Assembly (NCBI GenBank): GCA_903862415.1 | Contig: CAIOYD010000010.1 | Coordinates: 37,209-101,208 of the forward strand | DNA from: an uncultured Oxalobacteraceae bacterium | GTDB lineage: Bacteria > Pseudomonadota > Gammaproteobacteria > Burkholderiales > Burkholderiaceae_D | Direction of reading: 5' to 3' | Length of the DNA: 64,000 nucleotides | Shown here: positions 10,201-18,799 of the stretch, in pieces | Position numbering within the stretch: the stretch's first letter is position 1 | How the letters are laid out: each line of letters begins with the position of its first letter | Made by a program: the position numbers and the translations under genes | The notes under the pieces: generated by a model | What the model was told of the DNA's origin: nothing | The model's input: the letters and a program-made list of their open reading frames with translations, nothing else | Database searches by the model: none

Positions 10201-10211
10201 CGCGTGAGGGA

Positions 10212-10679
10212 TCAAAGAAAACGATCCAGTATTTTACGTCCATGTTTGTTCAGTTTGGTTGGCTGGCGAATTAAAAAATTGATGCCGTGATTATCGGTGA
10301 TGAGCAAACTGTCACCGATGCGGCGGATATCTTCTTCGACCCGCAAGACAAACTCGGTCGCACCCCGGTCTGTGGTCACCGACCAGGTACAGGGGGTGGC
10401 AAAGCTGGAGACCCCGATAATCTGTTCAATTTCGGGTACAAATTCGCGCCCGGATAATTCATCGAGCACCAGTTCACGCACCGACGCCGGCAAATCCAGC
10501 AGACGCTCGATCCAGGCCACCTCGCGTCCATCCTGGCTCACCAGAGCAATGCCATTGTCGGGCGTCTGAATCGGAAACGCCCGCACCGGCATCACACCTT
10601 CGTAGGTTTCTCCAGCAGTGGTCAGGATCAGTTTGCCGAAGGCATTGCGACTGAGTTCAAAAGAAGTGGTTTGCATCAT
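10212..10679 (-). CDS. DUF1854 protein associated with cyanophycin metabolism
   Basis: Small 155-residue soluble protein of the DUF1854 family. Seen: the N-terminal FELSRNAFGKLILTTAGETYEGV and the DGREVAWIERLLDLPASVRELV segment typical of the family. It overlaps the end of the ABC transporter gene by 4 bp (ATGA), which points to coupled translation and joint function. From general knowledge, DUF1854 genes with this ABC transporter recur beside cphA in betaproteobacteria, hence the name; no activity is demonstrated. It is the second gene of a minus-strand unit divergent from the cyanophycin synthetases. Confidence 0.8.
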   Translation of the reverse strand: MMQTTSFELSRNAFGKLILTTAGETYEGVMPVRAFPIQTPDNGIALVSQDGREVAWIERLLDLPASVRELVLDELSGREFVPEIEQIIGVSSFATPCTWSVTTDRGATEFVLRVEEDIRRIGDSLLITDNHGINFLIRQPTKLNKHGRKILDRFL

Positions 10680-12946
10680 TCACCTTCACTGGATTCAATT
10701 AAGACGGCCGCATTCCGGGCTTGCGCCTGATACAGGCGATAGTAAGCGCCCTGCTGTGCCATGAGCACATCGTGCTTGCCTTCTTCCACCACCACGCCGC
10801 GATCCATGACCACGAGCCGGTCGGCTTTATTTAAGGTCGACAGTCGGTGGGCAATCGCGATTGTAGTCCGGCCTTTAACCAGATTATCCAGCGCTTTCTG
10901 AATTTCTTTTTCAGTTTCCGAATCCACCGAGGACGTGGCTTCATCCAGAATCAAAATCTTTGGATCGATCAGCAAGGCACGGGCAATCGAGATACGCTGG
11001 CGTTCACCACCAGACAAGCCCTGACCGCGTTCGCCGACCATGGAGTCGTAACCCTGAGGCAGGCGCAGAATAAATTCATGCGCATGTGCTGCACGGGCTG
11101 CATCCATGATTTCATCACGCGAGGCGTGTGGTTTTCCGTAGGCGATATTATCAGCAATGGTGCCAAAAAACAGGAACGGCTCTTGCAATACCAGACCGAT
11201 ATTGCGACGATAATCGGAGATGGCAAACGAACGGATATCGACGCCATCGAGCAAAATCGCACCCTCGGCAACATCGTAAAAACGGCAGATCAAATTCACC
11301 AGCGTGCTTTTACCGGAACCGCTGTGACCGACCAGACCGATCATTTCACCCGGTTTGATATTGATCGAAATGCCACGATTCACTGCACGATTGCCATAGC
11401 GGAAACCGACTTCACGCAATTCGATATGGCCTTCGACCTTGGTAATTTTGACCGGATTGGCAGGCTCAGGGACGCTCGAGACATGGTCGAGAATATCGAA
11501 CACCCGCTTGGCGGCCGAGGCCGATTTTTGCGTCACTGAAACGATACGACTCATGGAATCGAGTCGTCCATAAAAACGCCCCATCAACGCCACAAACGAT
11601 AACAGCATACCGGAAGTGATTACACCGCGGGAAATCTGCCAGATACCAAACGCCCAGACGATCAGCATACCGATATCGGTAAGCAGCGACACGGTCGGAG
11701 AAAACAGCGCCCAGACTTTATTCAGACGGTCGTTGACCACCAGATTGTGGCGGTTGGCTTCATAAAACCGATTGGCTTCGCGCTGTTCCTGGGCAAACGC
11801 CTTAACTACACGGATACCGGGAATGGTGTCGGCCAGCACGTTGGTGACTTCGCCCCAGACGCGGTCGATTTTTTCAAAACCGTTACGCAAACGGTCGCGC
11901 ACGATATGAATCATCCAGGCAATAAACGGCAGCGGTGCCAGTGTGACCAGTGCCAGCATGGCATTTTGGCGCACCAGAAACACGGAAATCATCACCAGCA
12001 TGATGACGTCAGTAGCAAAATCGAGCAGGTGCAGTGACAAAAACACACAGATCCGATCAGTGCCGCTGCCGATACGCGACATCAGATCGCCGGTGCGTTT
12101 ACCGCCAAAATATTCCAGTGACAGCCGCATTAAGTGTTCATACGTGGCCGTGCGCAAATCCGAACCGATACGCTCCGACACCAGCGCCAGAATATAGGTT
12201 TTGAGCCAGTTCAGCAGCCAGGCCAGCAGTGCCGAGCCCAGCAATCCACCCAGATACAGCGACACTACATACGGATCGATGTGTTTGGTGGTTTGATAAG
12301 GAATGAGTACATTATCCAAAATCGGGCCGGTCAGATACGGCGGCACCAGACCGGCGGCGGTTCCCAGCAGTGTCAGAATAAAGCCGATAAACAGCTGCAA
12401 CTGATACGGCCGGGCAAAACGCCACAGGCGAAACAGTGTACGCGTCGAAGGTGGGGTATGTATCACCTTGGCACAGATCGGGCACTCATCCTGATCCGGC
12501 TCCAGCGGCGCCTTGCAGCTCGGGCAAATCAGCTGATCGGGTTCAACTACCGGCAAACCGCTGAGCTGGCTGTTTTGAAACAGATTGAATTGATCCACAA
12601 ACCGGGTTGCCAGCAAATTCTGGTTCAGGGTAAACCGCCACGAGGCCAGCAAACCGGTAGCATCGACCAATTCCAGATGACCGATCCCGGCGTGATCATG
12701 ATGTTGCAACCGTAAATCCGTGCGGTAATCCCAGCTCTGCCATTGGGTTTCCCCCGGAGCCTGAGTCAACAAACGTGTTTCCGTCGCGACGATGATTCCC
12801 TTTCGGAAATTTAATCGCGCATCCAGGTCAACCTCCAGCACGGTCAGTGCGTTCTCACCTGCGGTGAGTTGTTTTGCAATGATGTCACGCCAACCGGAAG
12901 GCAGGCTGGTTAAGGCAAATTCATCAGCAACTTGTTTCATTGTCAT
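10676..12946 (-). CDS. ABC exporter-type half transporter with N-terminal zinc ribbon, cyanophycin-associated
   Basis: A 756-residue protein. Residues 1-135 form a soluble beta-rich N-terminal region; residues 141-158 are a zinc ribbon, CPSC-X10-CPIC (Cys141, 144, 155, 158). Residues about 180-470 are a six-helix exporter membrane domain and residues about 500-745 a nucleotide-binding domain with Walker A GHSGSGKST, signature LSGGERQR and Walker B ILILDEATSS. It must dimerise to be active. The extra cytosolic N-terminal module is unusual for an exporter. It sits back to back with the two cyanophycin synthetase genes and is coupled to DUF1854, so a role in cyanophycin or dipeptide handling is plausible. 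The substrate is unknown. Confidence 0.85.
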   Translation of the reverse strand: MTMKQVADEFALTSLPSGWRDIIAKQLTAGENALTVLEVDLDARLNFRKGIIVATETRLLTQAPGETQWQSWDYRTDLRLQHHDHAGIGHLELVDATGLLASWRFTLNQNLLATRFVDQFNLFQNSQLSGLPVVEPDQLICPSCKAPLEPDQDECPICAKVIHTPPSTRTLFRLWRFARPYQLQLFIGFILTLLGTAAGLVPPYLTGPILDNVLIPYQTTKHIDPYVVSLYLGGLLGSALLAWLLNWLKTYILALVSERIGSDLRTATYEHLMRLSLEYFGGKRTGDLMSRIGSGTDRICVFLSLHLLDFATDVIMLVMISVFLVRQNAMLALVTLAPLPFIAWMIHIVRDRLRNGFEKIDRVWGEVTNVLADTIPGIRVVKAFAQEQREANRFYEANRHNLVVNDRLNKVWALFSPTVSLLTDIGMLIVWAFGIWQISRGVITSGMLLSFVALMGRFYGRLDSMSRIVSVTQKSASAAKRVFDILDHVSSVPEPANPVKITKVEGHIELREVGFRYGNRAVNRGISINIKPGEMIGLVGHSGSGKSTLVNLICRFYDVAEGAILLDGVDIRSFAISDYRRNIGLVLQEPFLFFGTIADNIAYGKPHASRDEIMDAARAAHAHEFILRLPQGYDSMVGERGQGLSGGERQRISIARALLIDPKILILDEATSSVDSETEKEIQKALDNLVKGRTTIAIAHRLSTLNKADRLVVMDRGVVVEEGKHDVLMAQQGAYYRLYQAQARNAAVLIESSEGE

Positions 12947-13310
12947 TATTATGATTGCTCCGGAGTGTCAGCGTCAGATGTAGCTACGTAAGACGTGACG
13001 AATAAAAATCAGGCAGAAAATCCGTATTCATTGCGAGCAGTTTAGCTAGTAGCTCAATATCAGCAAGTTTAGAGGCTATAAACGTAGCGCTAAAGTAGCA
13101 ATTTACGGTATTCTATTGGATTAGATTACTCGGTGGAAAGTTACTTCAATGCTCGAAAGAATTTTTCGAGAGTATACAATAAGAGTCACGACAGAGATAC
13201 AAACAATGGATGACTGGTAAATTTATCCTTGTAACTGAATGAAACTTACCTGAAAAATTGAAATAACTAAAAACTGGGATATACCCCACATGTTGGTGAA
13301 AATAAAATAA
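12947..13310. other. Divergent intergenic region between the ABC transporter and cyanophycin synthetase genes
   Basis: 364 bp, clearly more AT-rich than the neighbouring genes and without a convincing ORF (the minus-strand 68-codon ORF 13146-13352 runs into cphA2 and has no family features). It must hold promoters for both directions. One candidate for the plus strand is listed separately. No repeat, tRNA or riboswitch was recognised. Confidence 0.6.
13258..13285 (+). promoter_or_regulatory. Candidate sigma-70 promoter for the cyanophycin synthetase genes
   Basis: TTGAAA (13258-13263), 16-bp spacer, TATACC (13280-13285). It would give a leader of only about 20 nt before the ATG at 13311, with GGTGA as a weak ribosome site. 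The match is moderate, so this is tentative. Confidence 0.3.
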
Positions 13311-15497
13311 ATGACGACTAAGAGAGATCTCAAATTTACCCGCGTGACCCATTTGCGCGGACCTAACATCTGGACTTATCGCCCGGTCATTGAAGTCTGG
13401 GTTGATATTGGTGATTTAGAACAGTTTCCCTCCAATACCCTGCCGGGATTGACTGACCGACTCACGAGCTGGCTCCCGAGCCTCATCGAACACCGATGCG
13501 GTGTCGGTGAGCGCGGCGGCTTTGTCGAGCGTCTGCATGAAGGTACCTGGGCAGCCCATATACTGGAACATATTGTACTGGAATTGCAAAATCTGGCCGG
13601 CATGCGTACCGGATTCGGCAAAACCCGTAAGGCTGCCGAGCCCAGTCTGTACAAAATGGCATTTCGCACCCGCCAGGAACAGGTTGGCCGTGCCGCCCTG
13701 GCTGCCGGACGTGAATTATTGCTCGCCGCCATAGAAAACACCCCCTACGACGTCAGCGCCACGGTGACTGAATTGCGCGAATTGTCCGATTCACTCTGTC
13801 TTGGCCCATCAACTGCCCACATAGTCGATGCTGGCACGAACCGGACTATTCCGTGGATGCGCCTGAATGACGGCAATCTGGTGCAACTCGGCTTTGGTAA
13901 AAACCAGCGTCGTATCTGGACGGCAGAAACCGATCAGACCAGCGCGATTGCCGAAGGCATCTCTTCGGATAAAGATTTAACCAAGTCACTGCTCAAATCC
14001 TGTGGCGTCCCGGTTCCGGAAGGCACACTGGTACACAGCGCCGAAGAAGCCTGGGAAGCCGCACAGGATATCGGCCTGCCAGTGGTACTCAAACCGTATG
14101 ACGGCAACCATGGCCGTGGCGTGTCGCTGGATTTGAAAACCGAAGCCGATGTTGTCGCCGCGTTCAAACTGGCAGACCGTAAAGGTGACGGCAGTGCCGT
14201 GATTGTGGAACAATTTATCGCCGGCAATGAACATCGGGTGCTGGTCGTGGGCAAAAAAGTCGTTGCAGTGGCTGCCGGTGAAGCTGCCTGGGTCACCGGT
14301 GACGGCAAATCCAACATTATTGAACTCGTAGACGACCAGATCAATTCCGATCCGCGTCGCGGCACTACCGAAGAATTCCCTCTGAATGCGCTCGGACCGC
14401 AAAATGGCGCCGAAATCATTCTGGAATTGGAACGTCAGGGTTTTACTGCCTATGACATTCCACCCAAGGGACATCCGGTGCTGATTCAGCGCAATGGCAA
14501 TGTCGCCTTTGATGTCACCGATGACATTCATCCCAGCATCGCTGCTATGGCCACACTGGCCGCACGCGTAGTAGGTCTGGATGTGGCCGGAGTCGATCTG
14601 GTGGTGGAAGATATTTCCAAACCACTGAGCTCGCAACGTGGCGCGGTCATTGAAGTCAATGCCGGTCCGGGCTTGCTGTCGCATCTAAAACCTGCCAGCG
14701 GCAAACCACGCGATATCGGTACTGCGATTATTGACCATTTATTCCCCAATCAAGTCAATGGCCGCATCCCCATCGTCGGTGTTGCCGGTTCCAGTGGATC
14801 AACCCTGATTTCCCGTCTGATCGCCCACCTGCTGCATGTCAGCGGTAAACATGTCGGTCTGGCCTGCAGCAATGGCCTGTTTCTGGATCAGCGTCAGATC
14901 GATGTCAAAAACGGCCTCAACTGGGATGCCGGACAACGGTTACTCATCAATCGCTCGATTGAAGCGGCCGTCTTTGAAACCAGCAACCGCATGATATTGA
15001 CCGAAGGTCTGGTGTACGATAAATGCGCTGTCGGCGTAGTCACGGAAATCGATGAAGCCGCCGCGATCAAAGAACTGGCCGAATTTTATATCACCGATGC
15101 CGACAAAGTTGTCAATGTCGTGCGCACTCAGGTCGATGTTATTTTACCCGGCGGTCATGCAGTGCTCAACGCCGACCATCCACGTATCATCGAACTCGCG
15201 GCTATGTGTGACGGCGAAGTCATTTTCTTCAGCGCCAATGCCAGCCTGCCAGCGATCACCACGCATCGTGCCCAAGGTGGGCGGGTAGTATTTTTGCGCA
15301 ATAACAGCATCGTACTGGCTGCCGGCGCCGAAGAATCCGCACTGTTACCACTGTCCTCACTGAAACCGACTAAAGCAGCACAACCGGTGAATGTCATGGC
15401 GGCCGTAGCAGCGGCCTGGGCCCTGAACATTTCGCCGGAATTAATTGAAGCAGGACTGAGGACTTTTGAATCAACGCCGAAAAAATCCCCTTATTAA
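13311..15497 (+). CDS. cphA2: CphA-like cyanophycin synthetase paralogue with degenerate Mur-ligase P-loop (CphA2-type)
   Basis: A 728-residue homologue of cyanophycin synthetase. The N-terminal domain and the ATP-grasp domain (about 215-480) look intact, with VVLKPYDGNHGRGVS and EVNAGPGLLSHL. The Mur-ligase-like domain, which in CphA1 adds arginine, carries GSSGSTL (493-499) where CphA1 has GTNGKTT, so the Walker A lysine is lost. The protein stops about 128 residues short of CphA1, lacking most of the C-terminal ligase lobe. A similar single-site enzyme, CphA2 of cyanobacteria, polymerises beta-aspartyl-arginine dipeptides; by analogy this protein may do so or may be a structural partner. 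It is first in the pair, 70 bp before cphA. The gene symbol is by analogy. Confidence 0.85.
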   Translation: MTTKRDLKFTRVTHLRGPNIWTYRPVIEVWVDIGDLEQFPSNTLPGLTDRLTSWLPSLIEHRCGVGERGGFVERLHEGTWAAHILEHIVLELQNLAGMRTGFGKTRKAAEPSLYKMAFRTRQEQVGRAALAAGRELLLAAIENTPYDVSATVTELRELSDSLCLGPSTAHIVDAGTNRTIPWMRLNDGNLVQLGFGKNQRRIWTAETDQTSAIAEGISSDKDLTKSLLKSCGVPVPEGTLVHSAEEAWEAAQDIGLPVVLKPYDGNHGRGVSLDLKTEADVVAAFKLADRKGDGSAVIVEQFIAGNEHRVLVVGKKVVAVAAGEAAWVTGDGKSNIIELVDDQINSDPRRGTTEEFPLNALGPQNGAEIILELERQGFTAYDIPPKGHPVLIQRNGNVAFDVTDDIHPSIAAMATLAARVVGLDVAGVDLVVEDISKPLSSQRGAVIEVNAGPGLLSHLKPASGKPRDIGTAIIDHLFPNQVNGRIPIVGVAGSSGSTLISRLIAHLLHVSGKHVGLACSNGLFLDQRQIDVKNGLNWDAGQRLLINRSIEAAVFETSNRMILTEGLVYDKCAVGVVTEIDEAAAIKELAEFYITDADKVVNVVRTQVDVILPGGHAVLNADHPRIIELAAMCDGEVIFFSANASLPAITTHRAQGGRVVFLRNNSIVLAAGAEESALLPLSSLKPTKAAQPVNVMAAVAAAWALNISPELIEAGLRTFESTPKKSPY

Positions 15498-15508
15498 AAT
15501 AATATAAC

Positions 15509-15536
15509 GATCCCGCCTCAATCGCGGGATCTGTTT
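15509..15536 (+). terminator. Hairpin between the two cyanophycin synthetase genes
   Basis: Perfect 8-bp stem GATCCCGC / GCGGGATC around a 7-nt loop, followed by TGTTTT. It lies 12 bp after the cphA2 stop and about 30 bp before cphA. The U-tract is short, so it is likely a partial terminator or a processing and stability element that sets the ratio of the two proteins. Confidence 0.55.
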
Positions 15537-15567
15537 TGCCAGATCAAAGACCTTAGGAAGCTATTTT

Positions 15568-18138
15568 ATGGAAGTTTCACGTATCAGAGCATTGCGCGGC
15601 CCGAATTTATGGAGCCATCACACTGCCATCGAAGCCATAGTCACATGCGGTAACAACGAATTAAATATCGTCAATCTTCCCGATTTTGAAACCCGTCTGC
15701 GGACACGGTTTCCGGCCTTAAGCGCCTTGCAGCCTACCGGTTATCATGACGCGATTCCGGTCGCCCATGTATTTGAACATGTCGCCCTCGGTCTGCAGGC
15801 CAGTGCCGGTTGTCCGGTGACCTTCAGCCGCAGCACCCAGACGCTTGAACCGGGCGTGTTTCAGGTGGTGGTGGAATATACCGAAGAAGCGGTTGGCCGA
15901 CTGGCCTTTGAACTGGCAGAAAAACTCTGCCTGTCCGCCATGCAGGACAGTTTTTTTGATCTCGACAGTGCACTCGATGACTTGCGTCAACTCGATGAAG
16001 ATGTGCGCTTAGGCCCGTCAACCGGCTCGATCGTACAGGCCGCCGTGGCCCGCAATATTCCCTTCCGACGCCTCACCGATGGCAGTCTGGTGATGTTTGG
16101 CTGGGGCAGTAAACAGCGCCGGATTCAGGCCGCCGAAATGGATTGCACCAGCGCGATTGCCGAAGCCATCGCTCAGGATAAAGAACTGACCAAAAAATTA
16201 CTCAACGCCGCCGGTGTGCCGGTTCCGATGGGACGTTCAGTTGACAGCGCCATCGATGGCTGGCTGGCAGCACTCGATGTTGGCCTGCCGGTGGTCGTCA
16301 AACCGAAAGATGGCAATCAGGGTAAAGGGGTGACGGTCAACATCACCACACGCGAACAACTCGAAGCCGCCTATGTATCGGCGAGCGAATTCAGCGACAA
16401 CGTACTGGTTGAACGTTATTTACCCGGCAGCGATTATCGCCTGCTCGTTATCGGCAATAAACTGATCGCCGCCGCCCGCCGTGATCCGCCACAAGTCGTC
16501 GGCGATGGTGTGAAAACCGTGCGCCAACTGGTTGACCAGGTCAATCTCGATCCCAAACGCGGCTCCGGCCATGCCACTTCACTGACTAAAATCCGCTTTG
16601 ACGATATCGCTCTGGCCAGTCTGGCTACGCAGGGCTTTAACGCCGAATCCGTTCCGACCAAAGGTCGTCGCGTGCATTTGCGCAATAACGCCAATCTGTC
16701 CACCGGCGGCTCGGCCACCGATGTCACCGATGATGTGCATCCGGAAGTCGCTTCACGCGCCGTGGCAGCCGCGCAAATGGTGGGTCTGGATATCTGCGGC
16801 GTCGATCTGGTGTGCGACAGCGTATTAAAACCGATAGAAGAACAAAACGGCGGCATCGTTGAAGTCAATGCCGCTCCGGGATTGCGCATGCATATCTCCC
16901 CTTCCTTCGGCAAAGGCCGTCAGGTTGGTGAAGCCATTGTGTCAACCATGTTTGAAGACGGCAATGATGGTCGCATTCCGATTGTGGCCGTCACCGGCAC
17001 CAACGGCAAAACCACCACTGTGCGCCTGATTGCGCACCTGCTGACCGCCTCCGGTCTGCGTACCGGCATGACCAATACCGACGGCGTATATATCGAAGGA
17101 CAGCGCATCGACAGCGGCGACTGCAGCGGACCGCGCAGCGCGCGCAATGTGTTGCTGCATCCGGATGTGGATGCCGCCGTGTTTGAAACTGCCCGTGGTG
17201 GCGTACTGCGTGAAGGTCTGGCGTTTGATCGCTGCCAGGTGGCCGTGATCACCAACATCGGCACCGGGGATCATCTCGGCCTGAACTACATCACCAGTCT
17301 GGAAGATCTGGCCGTATTGAAACGCGTGATCGTGCAGAATGTCGCCGACAGCGGCGTGGCCGTACTCAATGCTGCAGATCCTATCGTCGCCAGCATGGCG
17401 GCCAATTGTCTGGGTAAAGTAACCTTTTTTGCCGCTGACCGGCGTGAAGCCATCATGGCCACGCACCGCGCTCAGGGCAATCGGGTAGTGTATGTCGAGA
17501 ACAACATGGTCGTCGCAGAAGAAGGCGACTTCAAGCACAGCATCAGTCTTCAGAACGTACCGATTACCCACGGTGGCAAGATAGCCTTCCAGGTCGAAAA
17601 TGTCATGGCTTCGGTGGCTGCGGCCTGGGGCACAGGCATTCGCTGGGAAGCCATTGAAGCCGGTTTAAAAACCTTTGCCAATGACACCGACAATGCACCC
17701 GGCCGGTTTAATTTATTTTCTTATCGCGGCGCCACCCTGATCGCTGATTATGGCCACAATCCGGATGCGATTCTGGCGCTCGTGAATGCAGTGGAAACCA
17801 TGCCGGCCAAACGCCGCTCCGTCGTGATCAGTGGCGCAGGTGACCGGCGAGATCAGGATATCCGGCAGCAAACTGAAATTCTGGGTGCCGCTTTTGATGA
17901 AGTGATTCTGTATCAGGATCAATGTCAGCGTGGTCGTGCCGATGGCGAAGTGGTTGCCCTGCTGCGTTCCGGCCTGAAAAATGCCAAACGCACCAGTGCC
18001 ATCCAGGAAATTCAGGGTGAATTTGTCGCCATCGATACCGCACTCGGACTGCTTTCCGAAGGCGATTTATGCCTGATTCTGGTCGATCAGGTCGAAGAAG
18101 CCTTAGCACACATTGCCAAACGGGTACAGGAAGGCTAA
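15568..18138 (+). CDS. cphA: Cyanophycin synthetase
   Basis: Polymerises aspartate and arginine into cyanophycin, an insoluble nitrogen and carbon store in the cytoplasm, using two ATP sites. The 856-residue length is close to other CphA1 proteins. The ATP-grasp domain (about 215-470) has VVVKPKDGNQGKGV and GIVEVNAAPGLRMH and activates the backbone carboxylate for Asp addition. The MurE-like domain has the intact P-loop GTNGKTT (477-483), ARGGVLREGL, GTGDHLGLNY and the C-terminal lobe with DYGHNPDA, adding Arg to the Asp side chain. It follows the P-loop-defective paralogue and the intergenic hairpin. No cyanophycinase gene is in the window. Confidence 0.96.
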   Translation: MEVSRIRALRGPNLWSHHTAIEAIVTCGNNELNIVNLPDFETRLRTRFPALSALQPTGYHDAIPVAHVFEHVALGLQASAGCPVTFSRSTQTLEPGVFQVVVEYTEEAVGRLAFELAEKLCLSAMQDSFFDLDSALDDLRQLDEDVRLGPSTGSIVQAAVARNIPFRRLTDGSLVMFGWGSKQRRIQAAEMDCTSAIAEAIAQDKELTKKLLNAAGVPVPMGRSVDSAIDGWLAALDVGLPVVVKPKDGNQGKGVTVNITTREQLEAAYVSASEFSDNVLVERYLPGSDYRLLVIGNKLIAAARRDPPQVVGDGVKTVRQLVDQVNLDPKRGSGHATSLTKIRFDDIALASLATQGFNAESVPTKGRRVHLRNNANLSTGGSATDVTDDVHPEVASRAVAAAQMVGLDICGVDLVCDSVLKPIEEQNGGIVEVNAAPGLRMHISPSFGKGRQVGEAIVSTMFEDGNDGRIPIVAVTGTNGKTTTVRLIAHLLTASGLRTGMTNTDGVYIEGQRIDSGDCSGPRSARNVLLHPDVDAAVFETARGGVLREGLAFDRCQVAVITNIGTGDHLGLNYITSLEDLAVLKRVIVQNVADSGVAVLNAADPIVASMAANCLGKVTFFAADRREAIMATHRAQGNRVVYVENNMVVAEEGDFKHSISLQNVPITHGGKIAFQVENVMASVAAAWGTGIRWEAIEAGLKTFANDTDNAPGRFNLFSYRGATLIADYGHNPDAILALVNAVETMPAKRRSVVISGAGDRRDQDIRQQTEILGAAFDEVILYQDQCQRGRADGEVVALLRSGLKNAKRTSAIQEIQGEFVAIDTALGLLSEGDLCLILVDQVEEALAHIAKRVQEG

Positions 18139-18143
18139 AACAG

Positions 18144-18170
18144 CACCGGGTTGATTTCATCAACCCGGTG
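18144..18170 (+). terminator. Hairpin downstream of cphA
   Basis: Perfect 12-bp stem CACCGGGTTGAT / ATCAACCCGGTG with a TTC loop, 5 bp after the cphA stop. No U-tract follows, so it is either a weak intrinsic terminator or an mRNA 3'-end stabiliser. Confidence 0.6.
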
Positions 18171-18220
18171 GGTCGCATAAGACACGCTAAACTCCCCTCT
18201 TCTATTCAATGCCTGACAAA

Positions 18221-18261
18221 ATTACTCAAGTTTGTTATACTTGAGTAATTCAGTAGGTAAT
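18221..18261 (+). promoter_or_regulatory. IscR binding site (type 1-like) in the isc promoter region
   Basis: ATACTTGAGTAATTCAGTAGGTAAT (18237-18261) agrees with the type 1 IscR consensus ATASYYGACTRWWWYAGTCRRSTAT at about 20 of 25 positions. It overlaps a perfect 10-bp inverted repeat ATTACTCAAG / CTTGAGTAAT (18221-18249). It lies 60-85 bp before the iscR start, fitting autorepression by [2Fe-2S] IscR. Confidence 0.7.
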
Positions 18262-18321
18262 TACCACCATAGCGCAACATGTGGGAACCTGCTCAGACCT
18301 GTATCTCCACGGAGCCTAGCG

Positions 18322-18789
18322 ATGCGACTCACCACCAAAGGACGTTTTGCTGTAACAGCAATGATCGATCTGGCACTGCGCCAGGCCGATGGCCCGGTTA
18401 CGCTGGCCGGTATCAGTGCGCGGCAAGAAATATCGTTATCGTATTTAGAGCAATTATTCAGTAAATTACGTCGTCATGAAATCGTTGAATCCGTGCGCGG
18501 TCCCGGTGGCGGCTACAATTTAAGTCGTGCTGCCAAGAGCGTGAGCGTGGCACAAATTATCAAAGCGGTTGATGAACCCATCGATGCCACCCAGTGCGGC
18601 GGCAAAGAAAATTGCCATAGTAGCAATCATGCTGGTGGTGCCCGCTGTATGACGCATGAACTCTGGTCCACACTCAATGCTAAAATGGTGGATTATTTAG
18701 ACTCGGTCTCCCTGCAGGATTTAGTCAATCAACAAACCGTGTCAGCTGAAAAAGTCATCGTGCTACATCCGCAGTCACAGGTAGCTTAA
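18322..18789 (+). CDS. iscR: Fe-S cluster-sensing transcriptional regulator IscR (Rrf2 family)
   Basis: Rrf2-type repressor of the isc operon, 155 residues from the ATG giving [15 protein letters not shown] lies 8 bases upstream. The longer track ORF only adds upstream non-coding sequence. A winged helix occupies the N-terminal half ([15 protein letters not shown] as recognition region, [11 protein letters not shown] as wing). Cluster ligands are Cys92, Cys98 and Cys109 with His112; E. coli has the third Cys at 104, so the loop here is five residues longer. It heads iscR-iscS-iscU-iscA-hscB-hscA-fdx and is preceded by its own probable binding site. Confidence 0.95.
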   Translation: MRLTTKGRFAVTAMIDLALRQADGPVTLAGISARQEISLSYLEQLFSKLRRHEIVESVRGPGGGYNLSRAAKSVSVAQIIKAVDEPIDATQCGGKENCHSSNHAGGARCMTHELWSTLNAKMVDYLDSVSLQDLVNQQTVSAEKVIVLHPQSQVA

Positions 18790-18799
18790 CTGGAATTTT

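Noticed and set aside
13146-13352. Minus-strand 68-codon ORF before cphA2
   Set aside because: It runs into the cphA2 coding region, has no ribosome site and no recognisable features.
16434-16913. Long antisense ORFs inside cphA and cphA2
   Set aside because: Several 70-230 codon reverse frames exist in these genes, all without domains; they follow from codon bias.
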